Assembly: GCA_041736915.1 (NCBI GenBank) | Contig: JBGSST010000080.1 | Location: 1-10,539 of the forward strand | Source of the DNA: JBGSST01 sp041736915 | GTDB lineage: Bacteria > Bdellovibrionota > FAC87 > UBA2466 | Reading direction: 5' to 3' | Length of the DNA stretch: 10,539 bases | Part shown: in pieces, positions 1 through 7,080 of the stretch | Numbering within the stretch: the first letter of the stretch is position 1 | Layout: each line of letters starts with the position of its first letter | Position numbers and translations under genes: made by a program | The notes under the pieces: generated by a model | Database searches by the model: none | What the model was told of the DNA's origin: nothing | Seen by the model: the letters and a program-made list of their open reading frames with translations, nothing else

Positions 1-1359
1 GGAGAAGCTTTGCAGCTGCTTCGAAGCACCCCTGTTCACATCGTCATTTTGGACAAATACTTCATTTCTGAAAGTGAAGAGGCCCACCAGAACGCGGTCC
101 AAGAAATCCCACGTATGTTGGCAATTCAGCCCCACCTTCAAATTCTGGTGGTGTCCGGATCGCAGGACGAACGGGATGCCATCGAGGCCATGAAGAATGG
201 GGCCATGAATTACCTTAGGAAGACAGAGCCCGATGAGCTGATTCGCACTTACAACAAGCCGGCGATCAAAACGGCCGGGCTTTTGAAACGGGGTACGATC
301 GAGCGCTTTAATCTCAACTGCGAAGAGGCGCAGCTAGTAGCGAACTCTCCGAAAATGAAGGCCATCCAGCATCGGATTCCCGCCGCTTGCGAGAGCAATT
401 TACCCGTTTTGGTGACTGGAGAACCCGGGGCGGGCAAATCCAATCTGGCTAGGATCATCCACAACGGTCGTCGCGCCTACCTCAAGCAGACCGAACGTCC
501 CTTCGTAACCGTCAGGATCACCGCAGTTTCGATGAGCCAACTTTGGGAAGAACTCTTCGGACGCGAAGGCGCGTGCGCGGGGGCCGTTGAGCTGGCGAAC
601 ACTGGAACCCTTTACTTGGAACGAGTTGAAATGCTTCCGTTGGCCCATCAGCGCGAGCTGATAAAGCTGATGTCGAATGGCTGCTTTCGTCGCACCGGGG
701 GAACGGAAGACTATTGCTCGTCCTTCAAGCTGTTTTGCTCTTCGCAGACCGACTTACAAGATTTGGTGAGGCGCGGAGAGTTCGACGCCGATCTTTACGC
801 CATGATCAGCACCTTCAGCTTCGAACTGCCATCCCTCAAAGAGCGGGTTGAGGACCTCGCCGAACTGATTGCGCAGTTAATCCGAGAGGCCATCCATGAA
901 GAAAAGTTCTCGGCCAGCGACCTGCCATCCGGTTTCGTCGCGCGTGTGGCCACAATGGCATTTGACCAAAACATACGAAGCCTGAAGGGGCTCATTCGGC
1001 GAGTCACGGAAGAGATTGGCAGAACGCCCAGAAACTCTAGGAATAGCGAAACATGGCGCTCCGCCTTGGATCGTGTGACTGCCGCCTCATCCCTTTCCGA
1101 TTCACTAACACTGCCTCGGCTCACTAATCTGCCCTTCGACATGGCCTGGCCCCAGTTTCCTGGCCTGACTGAGTTTCTTGAGATGACGGAACGAAAAGTG
1201 TTTGAAGACGCTTGCCGAAAGTTCTCGAAAAATAAAGACGTTGCCCGTGCACTCGGAATCTCCGAGGCGACGGCGAGTATCAAGCTACGCAAGTTCGGTC
1301 TCTCCCACGCATTAGGCGCGGCATCTTCACGAACTTCGACGAAAGAGGAAAAACGATGA
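1..1359 (+). CDS. NtrC-like response regulator with degenerate AAA+ domain (5' partial)
   Basis: The reading frame is open to the left edge, so the true start lies upstream; residues are counted from the TTG at base 10. Domains in order: the C-terminal two thirds of a receiver (phospho-acceptor Asp15 in HIVILD, Ser49, Lys71), a sigma-54-activator-type AAA+ module (about 105-340), and a Fis-type helix-turn-helix (about 395-430, VARALGISEATASIKLRKFG). Walker A is intact (GEPGAGKS, 137-144). Other catalytic elements are not: the GAFTGA loop reads GACAGA (187-192), Walker B reads LYLER where LFLDE is usual (201-205), the sensor I Asn is replaced (SSQ, 244-246), and the arginine finger position reads FDADLYAMI (258-266). 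The segment between GAFTGA and Walker B is about seven residues shorter than in NtrC. It is probably a DNA-binding output regulator that may bind ATP but not drive sigma-54 remodelling. It is the first visible gene of the operon and its stop overlaps the next start (ATGA). Confidence 0.9.
   Translation, partial: GEALQLLRSTPVHIVILDKYFISESEEAHQNAVQEIPRMLAIQPHLQILVVSGSQDERDAIEAMKNGAMNYLRKTEPDELIRTYNKPAIKTAGLLKRGTIERFNLNCEEAQLVANSPKMKAIQHRIPAACESNLPVLVTGEPGAGKSNLARIIHNGRRAYLKQTERPFVTVRITAVSMSQLWEELFGREGACAGAVELANTGTLYLERVEMLPLAHQRELIKLMSNGCFRRTGGTEDYCSSFKLFCSSQTDLQDLVRRGEFDADLYAMISTFSFELPSLKERVEDLAELIAQLIREAIHEEKFSASDLPSGFVARVATMAFDQNIRSLKGLIRRVTEEIGRTPRNSRNSETWRSALDRVTAASSLSDSLTLPRLTNLPFDMAWPQFPGLTEFLEMTERKVFEDACRKFSKNKDVARALGISEATASIKLRKFGLSHALGAASSRTSTKEEKR
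1344..1350 (+). promoter_or_regulatory. Shine-Dalgarno site for the small DHp-like protein
   Basis: The purine-rich AGAGGAA sits five bases before the ATG at 1356, inside the last codons of the regulator gene. Together with the ATGA overlap it supports the 69-residue frame as a real gene. Confidence 0.6.
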
Positions 1360-1565
1360 AAATCGAGATTACCAACGACGGCTACGTAGATGCCTTGACC
1401 ATGCGGCACGAGCTAAACGGCCTATCGGCTGGCCTGTTCACTGCTTTGGATGTTGTGAGTCACGAGTCACCCGACATGCCGTCTTTGCAGCACCTACTCA
1501 GGCTTTGCGCTGAAAGGCTCACTCAGATCTCGGCAAAGCTCGGGAGTGTGGAGCAGAACAAATGA
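1356..1565 (+). CDS. Small DHp-like (HisKA-type) protein, candidate histidine phosphotransferase
   Basis: This is a 69-residue cytoplasmic protein with no signal peptide or TM segment. Its start overlaps the regulator's stop and its stop overlaps the hydrolase start, both as ATGA, and a good Shine-Dalgarno precedes it. The sequence reads as a two-helix hairpin. Helix 1 carries HELNGLSAGLFTAL (His18-Leu31), which lines up without gaps to the H-box of the kinase encoded downstream (HDIKSPLAALEVAL, His253): H, acidic, aliphatic, polar, then A..L..AL. Helix 2 (about 44-62, LLRLCAERLTQISAKL) has the RL..I..L pattern of the second helix of a HisKA dimerisation domain. There is no ATP-binding domain. 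I infer a Spo0B-like or Hpt-like relay protein whose phospho-site would be His18, passing phosphate between the hybrid kinase and the regulator. No named family was recognised. A non-enzymatic adaptor is the main alternative. Confidence 0.72.
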   Translation: MKIEITNDGYVDALTMRHELNGLSAGLFTALDVVSHESPDMPSLQHLLRLCAERLTQISAKLGSVEQNK

Positions 1566-2443
1566 ACGAGAGTTCGCTGCGAATCAACGATTTAGCGGTC
1601 AAAGTCGCTAAGGCTCTTCCTGGGCTCCCGACGCTTCTTTTCGTGCACGGAGGTCCCGGGGGCCATGCCGGCTATTTCGAAGAAGGGCTACGTACATTAC
1701 CTGGCCTAGCCAGTGGAATCGGTTGGGTAACTTACGACCAGCGAGGGTGTGGTCGTTCCGGAGGCGGCGAACTATCACACGAGACAAATATTGAAGATGT
1801 CTTTGCCATCGTTAGAAGTTTGAAAGCTGAAGGAATTGAGCTCGACGGTATCGTTGGCCACAGCTACGGCGCTTGGCTGGCATACGATTGCGTTCGCAGG
1901 GAAAAATCTTTGTTTAAACGACTGGTCATGATTGGGCTCGGCCCCGATTTTCGTGAACCGCGAACTCGCTCGCTCATCATGGACCTTATTGCCTTGAAGC
2001 TTCAGCAACCGGAGGCTTACCAAGCGCTTTACCATGAGCTGCAATCGCACGCGGAATCGCCCTGGAAGATCTCCAAGCGCGTGCGCGACGTACTACAAAC
2101 GACCGACCTCAGGAAACTGTTCTATTGGGGAAATCTCGAAGCGATGCGCTGGTACGACCAGGTCAAACGCACCGTTCAGATTCAGGAGAGTGACGAAGTC
2201 TACCGTTCGGTGCGTGCTTCGCTCTACGAGAACGAAGAAATGGTGAGCGGCCCCCACCTGGATCGGATTGAGGCACCCACGCTCTGGATCAACGGTGTTC
2301 AGGATTTTTTGATGTCGGGACTAGGGCAGGCGTTCGGCCACGTGCAAGTTGAGCACTTTATGGGATCCGGTCACTATCCCCATTTCGAAGAGCCGGAAAA
2401 GTTTGTGCGAATCCTCGAGTCGTTCATCGGGAGCCAAAGATGA
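1562..2443 (+). CDS. Alpha/beta hydrolase, proline-iminopeptidase-like
   Basis: This is a 293-residue soluble, cytoplasmic alpha/beta-hydrolase-fold enzyme. The oxyanion-hole motif HGGPGG is at 29-34, followed by YDQRGCGRS (58-66), both typical of the S33 proline iminopeptidase group. The nucleophile elbow GHSYGA places the catalytic Ser at 101. Asp248 (WINGVQDF) and His271 (GSGHYPHFEEPE) complete the triad, and a lid region lies between roughly 130 and 225. GGAG at 1550-1553 is eight bases before the ATG, and the gene is coupled on both sides by ATGA overlaps. Family members cleave N-terminal proline from peptides, but the motifs also occur in esterases, lactonases and amidases, so the substrate cannot be read from sequence. 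Its place among signalling genes suggests it makes, trims or degrades the ligand sensed by the system, which is inference. Confidence 0.85.
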   Translation: MNESSLRINDLAVKVAKALPGLPTLLFVHGGPGGHAGYFEEGLRTLPGLASGIGWVTYDQRGCGRSGGGELSHETNIEDVFAIVRSLKAEGIELDGIVGHSYGAWLAYDCVRREKSLFKRLVMIGLGPDFREPRTRSLIMDLIALKLQQPEAYQALYHELQSHAESPWKISKRVRDVLQTTDLRKLFYWGNLEAMRWYDQVKRTVQIQESDEVYRSVRASLYENEEMVSGPHLDRIEAPTLWINGVQDFLMSGLGQAFGHVQVEHFMGSGHYPHFEEPEKFVRILESFIGSQR

Positions 2444-3597
2444 AGATTGCCGTGATCGTCCTGTTGTTGATTGTTTCCGGCGGCCCTCTGTTTGCCACGC
2501 CGATTTTGAACATCTGTCTGACGGGAAGCACCGAAGGCATCATTCCAACCTACGGAGAGGCTTTCAAAAATGGTGCGGAGATGGCGATCGCCCCGACGGG
2601 TAAAGCTACCCATTTCACCCCCCAGATAAAAACGTATTTTTACGAGGCCACACCATTGGCCTCGGCCCGCGCCACGAAAAAAATGGTTGAAGATAAATGC
2701 GCCGTCATCATCGGCTACAGCACCATGAACGAACTGCTGGCTGCCCAGCAAGTGCTTAGGGATACGCCCGTACCGGTGATCTCGATTTACGGCGAAGTGG
2801 ACGAGCGCTTTCGCGAGACGCCGTTCATCATGACTCTCGAGCCGCCCATTGCTTACTTGGTTGATCAGTTCAAGCCGACTTTGAAGTCGCTACTGCCGGC
2901 TCGTCCGGGTGCCAAAGCCCTTCTATTGACTGCGGTCGACCAGGAAGGTCCCGTTAAGTACAAAGCAATTTATGCAAAGTGGCTAACTGAGAATGGCTTT
3001 GCGGTCGACACATTCGACTTTCTCGAAAGAACGCTGGACGTGGAAATACTCCGCCGCGAGCGGGGTACGTCGATTCCCAACTACCAGGCGATTTTTTTGC
3101 TCTCCCGGTCTGTAAATGCCTCCAACCTCTCGGACATACTGGTGGAGCTTGGCGCGAAACCTAATGCCCCCGTACTGATTGCCACCAAAAACCTGGGCTC
3201 GTCGCAGCTTCCGGCCTATTTAGACAGGCTTAAGCACAAAGATGTGAGTGTCTACTTTCCGCGCTACAACTGCACGACTGATGCAAATGCTGGCTACCAA
3301 GACTTCGTTCGACGTTACCGCGCTCGGTATTCGCGGGAGCCAATGATTGTGTCGGCCGATACCTACGACGCGCTCAATTACGTTCTCACCAGCGCAAAAC
3401 GCCTTCCACAATCGAGCGAGAAGGTGATATCAGCCAAAGCCCTTCAACGGGCCATGAAGTTGACGAAGTTCAAGGGAATCACCCGTACAGAGTTCGGCGA
3501 GAACTTCCGCATCTCCTATAGCGGGCACTTCGTTATCCACGTGACCAAGAACGGGTACCGGGACGTCACGGGCCACGCGGGTCGGGCGGCCAGATAA
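2440..3597 (+). CDS. Secreted type-1 periplasmic binding protein (branched-chain amino acid-binding-like)
   Basis: This 385-residue protein starts with a Sec signal peptide (MKIAVIVLLLIVSGGPLFA, cleavage about 19-20) without a lipobox Cys. The mature part resembles the Leu/Ile/Val-binding fold (Peripla_BP_6). It has an N-terminal strand NICLTGSTEG, then AFKNGAEMAI, the A..A..KK(M)VEDKCAVIIG segment with YSTMNELLAAQQVL, and VPVISIYGE. A second lobe begins near 155 (AKALLLTAVD), and a C-terminal return contains SADTYDALNYVL. GGGAG lies six bases before the ATG, which overlaps the hydrolase stop. No ABC permease or ATPase gene is adjacent; the next gene is a membrane hybrid kinase. It is therefore more likely a ligand receptor subunit for that kinase, as LuxP is for LuxQ, than a transport component. 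Ligand unknown. Confidence 0.85.
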   Translation: MKIAVIVLLLIVSGGPLFATPILNICLTGSTEGIIPTYGEAFKNGAEMAIAPTGKATHFTPQIKTYFYEATPLASARATKKMVEDKCAVIIGYSTMNELLAAQQVLRDTPVPVISIYGEVDERFRETPFIMTLEPPIAYLVDQFKPTLKSLLPARPGAKALLLTAVDQEGPVKYKAIYAKWLTENGFAVDTFDFLERTLDVEILRRERGTSIPNYQAIFLLSRSVNASNLSDILVELGAKPNAPVLIATKNLGSSQLPAYLDRLKHKDVSVYFPRYNCTTDANAGYQDFVRRYRARYSREPMIVSADTYDALNYVLTSAKRLPQSSEKVISAKALQRAMKLTKFKGITRTEFGENFRISYSGHFVIHVTKNGYRDVTGHAGRAAR

Positions 3598-5726
3598 TGA
3601 AAACTCTGTCGCAAAGACTCTCTCGATTCTTTTTAGTGCTCTTTGTAGCTCAGCTTTGTGCTTTGGGCGTTGGGCTTTTGCTTTCCTACCTCATGTACCA
3701 ATCCCGGATTGTGCGCGACGCAGCGAACTGGGCCCGGCTCGACCCACTGGTTACCGAAGAGCTTATTGCCTTTACCGTCCAGGACAACCGAGCGGCGCGG
3801 GACTTTCTCGTGTACGAGCTGGTTTTAAGGAATCAGCTGTCGCACGCCTCGGTTCAAACACCGGAGCAGATGCGGAGAACAATCTCGACTGGCGAATGGA
3901 GTAAAGCGTGTAACCCGGAGCTTCAGTCTAAAGAGACAGTTTGCGAGCGAAGCAGCGGCGCCCTTGCAGCGTTTGTGCCCCTGGAACATGGGGGCAAGCG
4001 AATTGCTTACTTCGTCAAAGAGACCCTGAGAAGCAAAGTGGTTTCCGCTCATTTTTCGGAATTCTCAAAGTATCTGCTGCTGACTTTGGTCGCCTGCGGG
4101 CTTTTCAATCTGGTAGGGGTCTACTTCTATTTCCGGACCACTATTGATCAGGAGCTCAAACGAGTTTTCCAACTTCTCTCCGAGATTCGCTCTCCCAGTT
4201 TTGCCTCTTTCTCCCTCCCCTTCGAGACGAAGGAGTTTGCGATGATGCAGGATGTTTTGAAAGAAAGCGCCAATGCAATCGAGCAAACAAAGCTCGAAAA
4301 GGCGCAGAGCGCCGCAGACAACGAAAAGGCGCGCGTGGCATTTCAGGTGGCCCACGACATAAAATCACCCTTAGCGGCCCTCGAGGTTGCACTACATGAG
4401 ACCACTAAGTTGCCGGAGCAGGAGAGAGTCCTGATTCGAAGCGCAGTGCACCGAATACGCGATATCGCCAGCGCCTTATTGCGTGACGCGCGGGAGCGCC
4501 ATCCTCAGACGTTGCCCTCAATCACAGGGAACGTGGATCCTGTGGATCTAGGAGTGCTTACAGAGGCACTGGTATCCGAAAAGCGGCTCGAGTATCGAGC
4601 TCAGTCCGATGTCAAAATCGAGACAAGCGGAATTTCGGAGGCGGCATTTGGTGTCTTCGCGAAAGTCGACGCGCCCGGTCTGAAGCGCGTACTATCGAAT
4701 CTGATTAATAACGCGGTTGAGGCGCTGGAGAGTGGTGGCCTCATCGAAGTCAGCGTAGAGGGCGAAGCCACCGAAGCCAGAATCCGAGTGAAAGACACTG
4801 GCCGTGGCATGCCTGCCGACCTAGTTCGTATCGTAGGTCTGGCGGCGATCCGGGGAAGCAAGCCGGGCGGGCACGGTTTGGGCTTGATGGACGCCGCCCA
4901 TCGAGTAAAGGAATGGGGCGGACGACTGTTTATTGAGCCTGCACCGGTAAAAGGCACCGAAGTCACAATTTTTCTGCCCCGCGCCGAGTCGCCACCATGG
5001 TTTGTTCCCTCGTTGAAGATTGATCGTGGAATGACTATCGCCGTGGTGGACGACGACGACTCCATCCACGCAATCTGGCGAAAACGCTTCACTGATTTGA
5101 ACGAGAGCGCCGGCACTAATGTTTCATTGGTCCATTTTCGAGGTCCCTCCGAGTTCGAGCTTTTGCGGAAGAGAGCGACCGGGCCAATCAACCTTTATCT
5201 CGTCGACTACGAGTTCATATCGAGCCAGGAGAACGGCCTGGATTTCATTGAACGCTTCGGCATCTCCTCGGCTTCCAAACTAATCACCAGTCATTTCGAA
5301 GAGAGTTCGGTGGTGGCGCGTTGCCGCGCATTGGGCGTCGGAATGATCCCCAAAGGAATGGCCGGTTTCATTCGGCTGCGGGCAGAAGATAGTTCGCCGC
5401 CTAAGGTAGTACTGATCGACGATGACATTCTAGTAAGGACGGCCTGGAAGTTGAGTTTGTCGCGGCAGGGAGTTGCGCTCGAGACCTACGCCAGTCCGGC
5501 CGATTTCGAGATGAATCACGCCCGCTATCCTCGGTCGGTTCGTCTTTACATCGATTTCGAGCTCGGCACCGGAAAAACCGGCGCGGACTTTGCGACCGAG
5601 TACGCTCAGAAGGGATTCTCCGAAATCTACCTCACCACCGGCCACACCACCGAGGCGCTATCCGCCAACGCGCATGTAAAGGGCGTGGTAGGAAAGATGC
5701 CTCCGACGATCAGCAGCCCTATTTAA
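3597..5726 (+). CDS. Hybrid sensor histidine kinase with two C-terminal receiver domains
   Basis: This is a 709-residue inner-membrane kinase. TM1 spans about 11-34, a periplasmic region of about 120 residues (35-157) includes Cys105 and Cys116 that could pair, and TM2 spans about 158-179. A HAMP-like or coiled-coil linker (180-250) follows. The DHp H-box has the phospho-site His253 (HDIKSPL). The catalytic domain shows the N-box (NLINNAVEA, 368-376), G1 (DTGRGMP, 400-406) and G2 (GGHGLGL, 424-430). Receiver 1 (about 479-596) has Asp485-488, phospho-acceptor Asp537, Thr564 and Lys586. Receiver 2 (about 603-705) has Asp608-610, Asp653, Thr680-681 and Lys700, so both look phosphorylatable. No Hpt domain is fused, which fits a separate relay protein. 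The start shares one base with the binding-protein stop (TAATG) and has little Shine-Dalgarno, suggesting translational coupling. The 3' end overlaps the opposite-strand lipoprotein gene by 8 bases. Confidence 0.93.
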   Translation: MKTLSQRLSRFFLVLFVAQLCALGVGLLLSYLMYQSRIVRDAANWARLDPLVTEELIAFTVQDNRAARDFLVYELVLRNQLSHASVQTPEQMRRTISTGEWSKACNPELQSKETVCERSSGALAAFVPLEHGGKRIAYFVKETLRSKVVSAHFSEFSKYLLLTLVACGLFNLVGVYFYFRTTIDQELKRVFQLLSEIRSPSFASFSLPFETKEFAMMQDVLKESANAIEQTKLEKAQSAADNEKARVAFQVAHDIKSPLAALEVALHETTKLPEQERVLIRSAVHRIRDIASALLRDARERHPQTLPSITGNVDPVDLGVLTEALVSEKRLEYRAQSDVKIETSGISEAAFGVFAKVDAPGLKRVLSNLINNAVEALESGGLIEVSVEGEATEARIRVKDTGRGMPADLVRIVGLAAIRGSKPGGHGLGLMDAAHRVKEWGGRLFIEPAPVKGTEVTIFLPRAESPPWFVPSLKIDRGMTIAVVDDDDSIHAIWRKRFTDLNESAGTNVSLVHFRGPSEFELLRKRATGPINLYLVDYEFISSQENGLDFIERFGISSASKLITSHFEESSVVARCRALGVGMIPKGMAGFIRLRAEDSSPPKVVLIDDDILVRTAWKLSLSRQGVALETYASPADFEMNHARYPRSVRLYIDFELGTGKTGADFATEYAQKGFSEIYLTTGHTTEALSANAHVKGVVGKMPPTISSPI

Positions 5727-6456
5727 ACTCCGGTACGCTCGTAGAATAACTCGCACCGCTGGGCATGCCCTGACCGTCGAGATCCTCCAGCCGCAGCTCA
5801 AGCGACGATAAATCATCCATCACCCGGGGTGGGCCAGTCTGGCTGAGATGGCGCCAGGTATCTACCGTGGCGACTACCTCACGAATGGCGCACCAGCTGT
5901 TTCGGCACGCTACCTGGCTACTCGTTTCAATCGTCGCTACGGCCTCGCACACGTCGACGCCGTCTTTCTTAGTGAGATAGGGAATGAGTCGCCACTTGGC
6001 GGCAAAAGTTTTGCCACGGGTGAAGGTGGTGCGGAAAGACGAGCCCTCCCCTCCAAAACGTTTGTCAAAAAAATCGAAGGTCTGTTGGAACAGTTCGTTC
6101 AGTGCTTCACTTCCGTCAGGGTTTCTGATGGACGGAGAAAAAAACGCCATCGGCAAGGGGCTCCAATCGCGATCGCTGCGAAAGCGGGAATGCGTGGTCA
6201 CAAGCTCGCAACGAATCACGTCGTCGAATCCCAATCGGCCCCGGACCCCGACCTCCACGTGAGCATCGTAGGCGGGTCTACCGCTTACCCCTAGACTAAC
6301 CACGCGAACCCAACGCGAGGGGATCACCTCATCCGGAAGGGGGGCCTCAAAGCCGCGATCGCCACTCTGAAGAAGAGCGTATGGCTTGGCCACGCCGCAC
6401 CCCTCGAGGAGCATGGCCGCCGACAACAGGAACCCTAAATTTCCGTTTTTAAACAA
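5719..6456 (-). CDS. Probable lipoprotein of unknown function
   Basis: I chose the TTG at 6456-6454 as start (245 residues) because a near-perfect Shine-Dalgarno, GAGGTGA, lies five bases upstream. From this start the protein begins with a compact lipoprotein-like signal (MFKNGNLGFLLSAAMLLEGC) ending at Cys20. A GTG nine codons further up would add residues before the signal and lacks such a site. The lipobox LEGC has an unusual Glu at -2, so lipidation is likely but not certain. The mature part contains mixed beta-rich segments, a basic/aromatic stretch near the middle (RGKTFAAKWRLIPYLTKKDG), and three Cys in its last third (DVCEA, ACRNSWCAIREV) that could form disulfides. No family was recognised. 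It converges on the kinase gene, with their 3' ends overlapping at 5719-5726, so it is a separate transcription unit. Confidence 0.7.
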   Translation of the reverse strand: MFKNGNLGFLLSAAMLLEGCGVAKPYALLQSGDRGFEAPLPDEVIPSRWVRVVSLGVSGRPAYDAHVEVGVRGRLGFDDVIRCELVTTHSRFRSDRDWSPLPMAFFSPSIRNPDGSEALNELFQQTFDFFDKRFGGEGSSFRTTFTRGKTFAAKWRLIPYLTKKDGVDVCEAVATIETSSQVACRNSWCAIREVVATVDTWRHLSQTGPPRVMDDLSSLELRLEDLDGQGMPSGASYSTSVPEFK

Positions 6457-6461
6457 GGCAA

Positions 6462-6468
6462 TCACCTC
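6462..6468 (-). promoter_or_regulatory. Strong Shine-Dalgarno that fixes a TTG start
   Basis: On the minus strand this reads GAGGTGA, nearly the full anti-16S complement, five bases before the TTG at 6456. It decides the start of the lipoprotein gene in favour of TTG over the upstream GTG at 6483. Confidence 0.65.
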
Positions 6469-6559
6469 ACTGTGGCCTCTCACGAACGGACGCTACATTA
6501 GAGAGGCAAGGTGTGTGCCGACGGAATACAGGTTCAGCGCCTGGTGTTCTCGCTCGCCG

Positions 6560-6588
6560 ATGACATTTCGGAGCCCGAGCCGTGACAA
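6560..6588 (-). promoter_or_regulatory. Weak candidate sigma-70 promoter for the lipoprotein gene
   Basis: On the minus strand TTGTCA (6588-6583) is one mismatch from TTGACA. It is followed after 17 bases by TGTCAT (6565-6560), two mismatches from TATAAT. It lies about 105 bases before the TTG start. The rest of the 229-base interval 6457-6685 shows no convincing gene, RNA or operator, and no clear plus-strand promoter for the HIT gene. Confidence 0.2.
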
Positions 6589-6685
6589 AAAAGGGCACTT
6601 GCCGCCGGACAGCACGATCGCCGCAGTGAGAGGTTTTTCAAAAGGAAGCGGGTACCTGCGGTAGGGACGTGTTACCAATAAGGGC

Positions 6686-7060
6686 ATGACGTCGACGTGC
6701 CCTTTCTGTGACCCCTCGCGGAAGGTGATTCAAGAAAATGAGAATGCGTTTTGGATCCGCGATGGTTTTCCCGTTACCCCACTCCACAGTTTGATTATTC
6801 CGAAGCGGCACGTGGCTGACCCCTTTGCGCTGACCGAGGCCGAGCACACGGACATTTATCGACTGCTGCAGACCGCAAGGCGGGAGCTTTTGGAAAAGGA
6901 CCCGACCGTTAAGGGGTTCAACGTCGGGGCGAACGACGGTGAAACGGCGGGACAAACCGTGTTTCACGCTCACTGGCATCTCATTCCACGACGGGACGGC
7001 GATGTGCCAGACCCGCGCGGTGGGATTCGCGCCGTGATTCCGGGCAAAGCACGTTATTAG
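6686..7060 (+). CDS. HIT-family nucleotide-binding hydrolase/transferase
   Basis: This is a 124-residue cytoplasmic protein of the histidine-triad superfamily, whose members hydrolyse or transfer nucleotides from substrates such as Ap4A or AMP-conjugates. The histidine triad is His94-X-His96-X-His98 (HAHWHLIPR). Upstream of it are the conserved HSLIIPKRHV (34-43) and GFNVGANDGETAGQTV (78-92). An N-terminal CPFC (5-8) is the Cys pair that binds zinc in many bacterial HIT proteins. Length and motif order are normal and complete. The ATG at 6686 is the only plausible start, since a stop codon lies eight codons upstream in frame. The AAGGG before it is only one base from the ATG, so initiation may be weak or leaderless. 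It converges on the next gene with a 20-base gap. The exact substrate is unknown. Confidence 0.9.
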   Translation: MTSTCPFCDPSRKVIQENENAFWIRDGFPVTPLHSLIIPKRHVADPFALTEAEHTDIYRLLQTARRELLEKDPTVKGFNVGANDGETAGQTVFHAHWHLIPRRDGDVPDPRGGIRAVIPGKARY

Positions 7061-7080
7061 CGGCAGGCTCCCGAACGATT

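Noticed and set aside
795..1409. Long minus-strand open frame opposite the regulator gene
   Set aside because: It lies antisense to a gene with clear receiver, AAA+ and HTH motifs, and its translation shows no recognisable domain; it is a frame shadow.
2440..3597. Binding protein as part of an ABC amino-acid importer
   Set aside because: No permease or ATPase gene is adjacent and it is coupled to a sensor kinase, so a receptor role fits better.
4601..5191. 196-codon minus-strand open frame opposite the kinase
   Set aside because: It is antisense to the kinase ATPase domain and first receiver, with a low-complexity Ser/Arg/Pro-rich translation and no domain.
5848..6294. Plus-strand open frame opposite the lipoprotein gene
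   Set aside because: The minus-strand frame has a strong ribosome site and export signal, while this one has neither and no family resemblance.
6493..6687. 64-codon minus-strand frame between the lipoprotein and HIT genes
   Set aside because: There is no ribosome site, domain or hydrophobic segment; the stretch reads better as intergenic.
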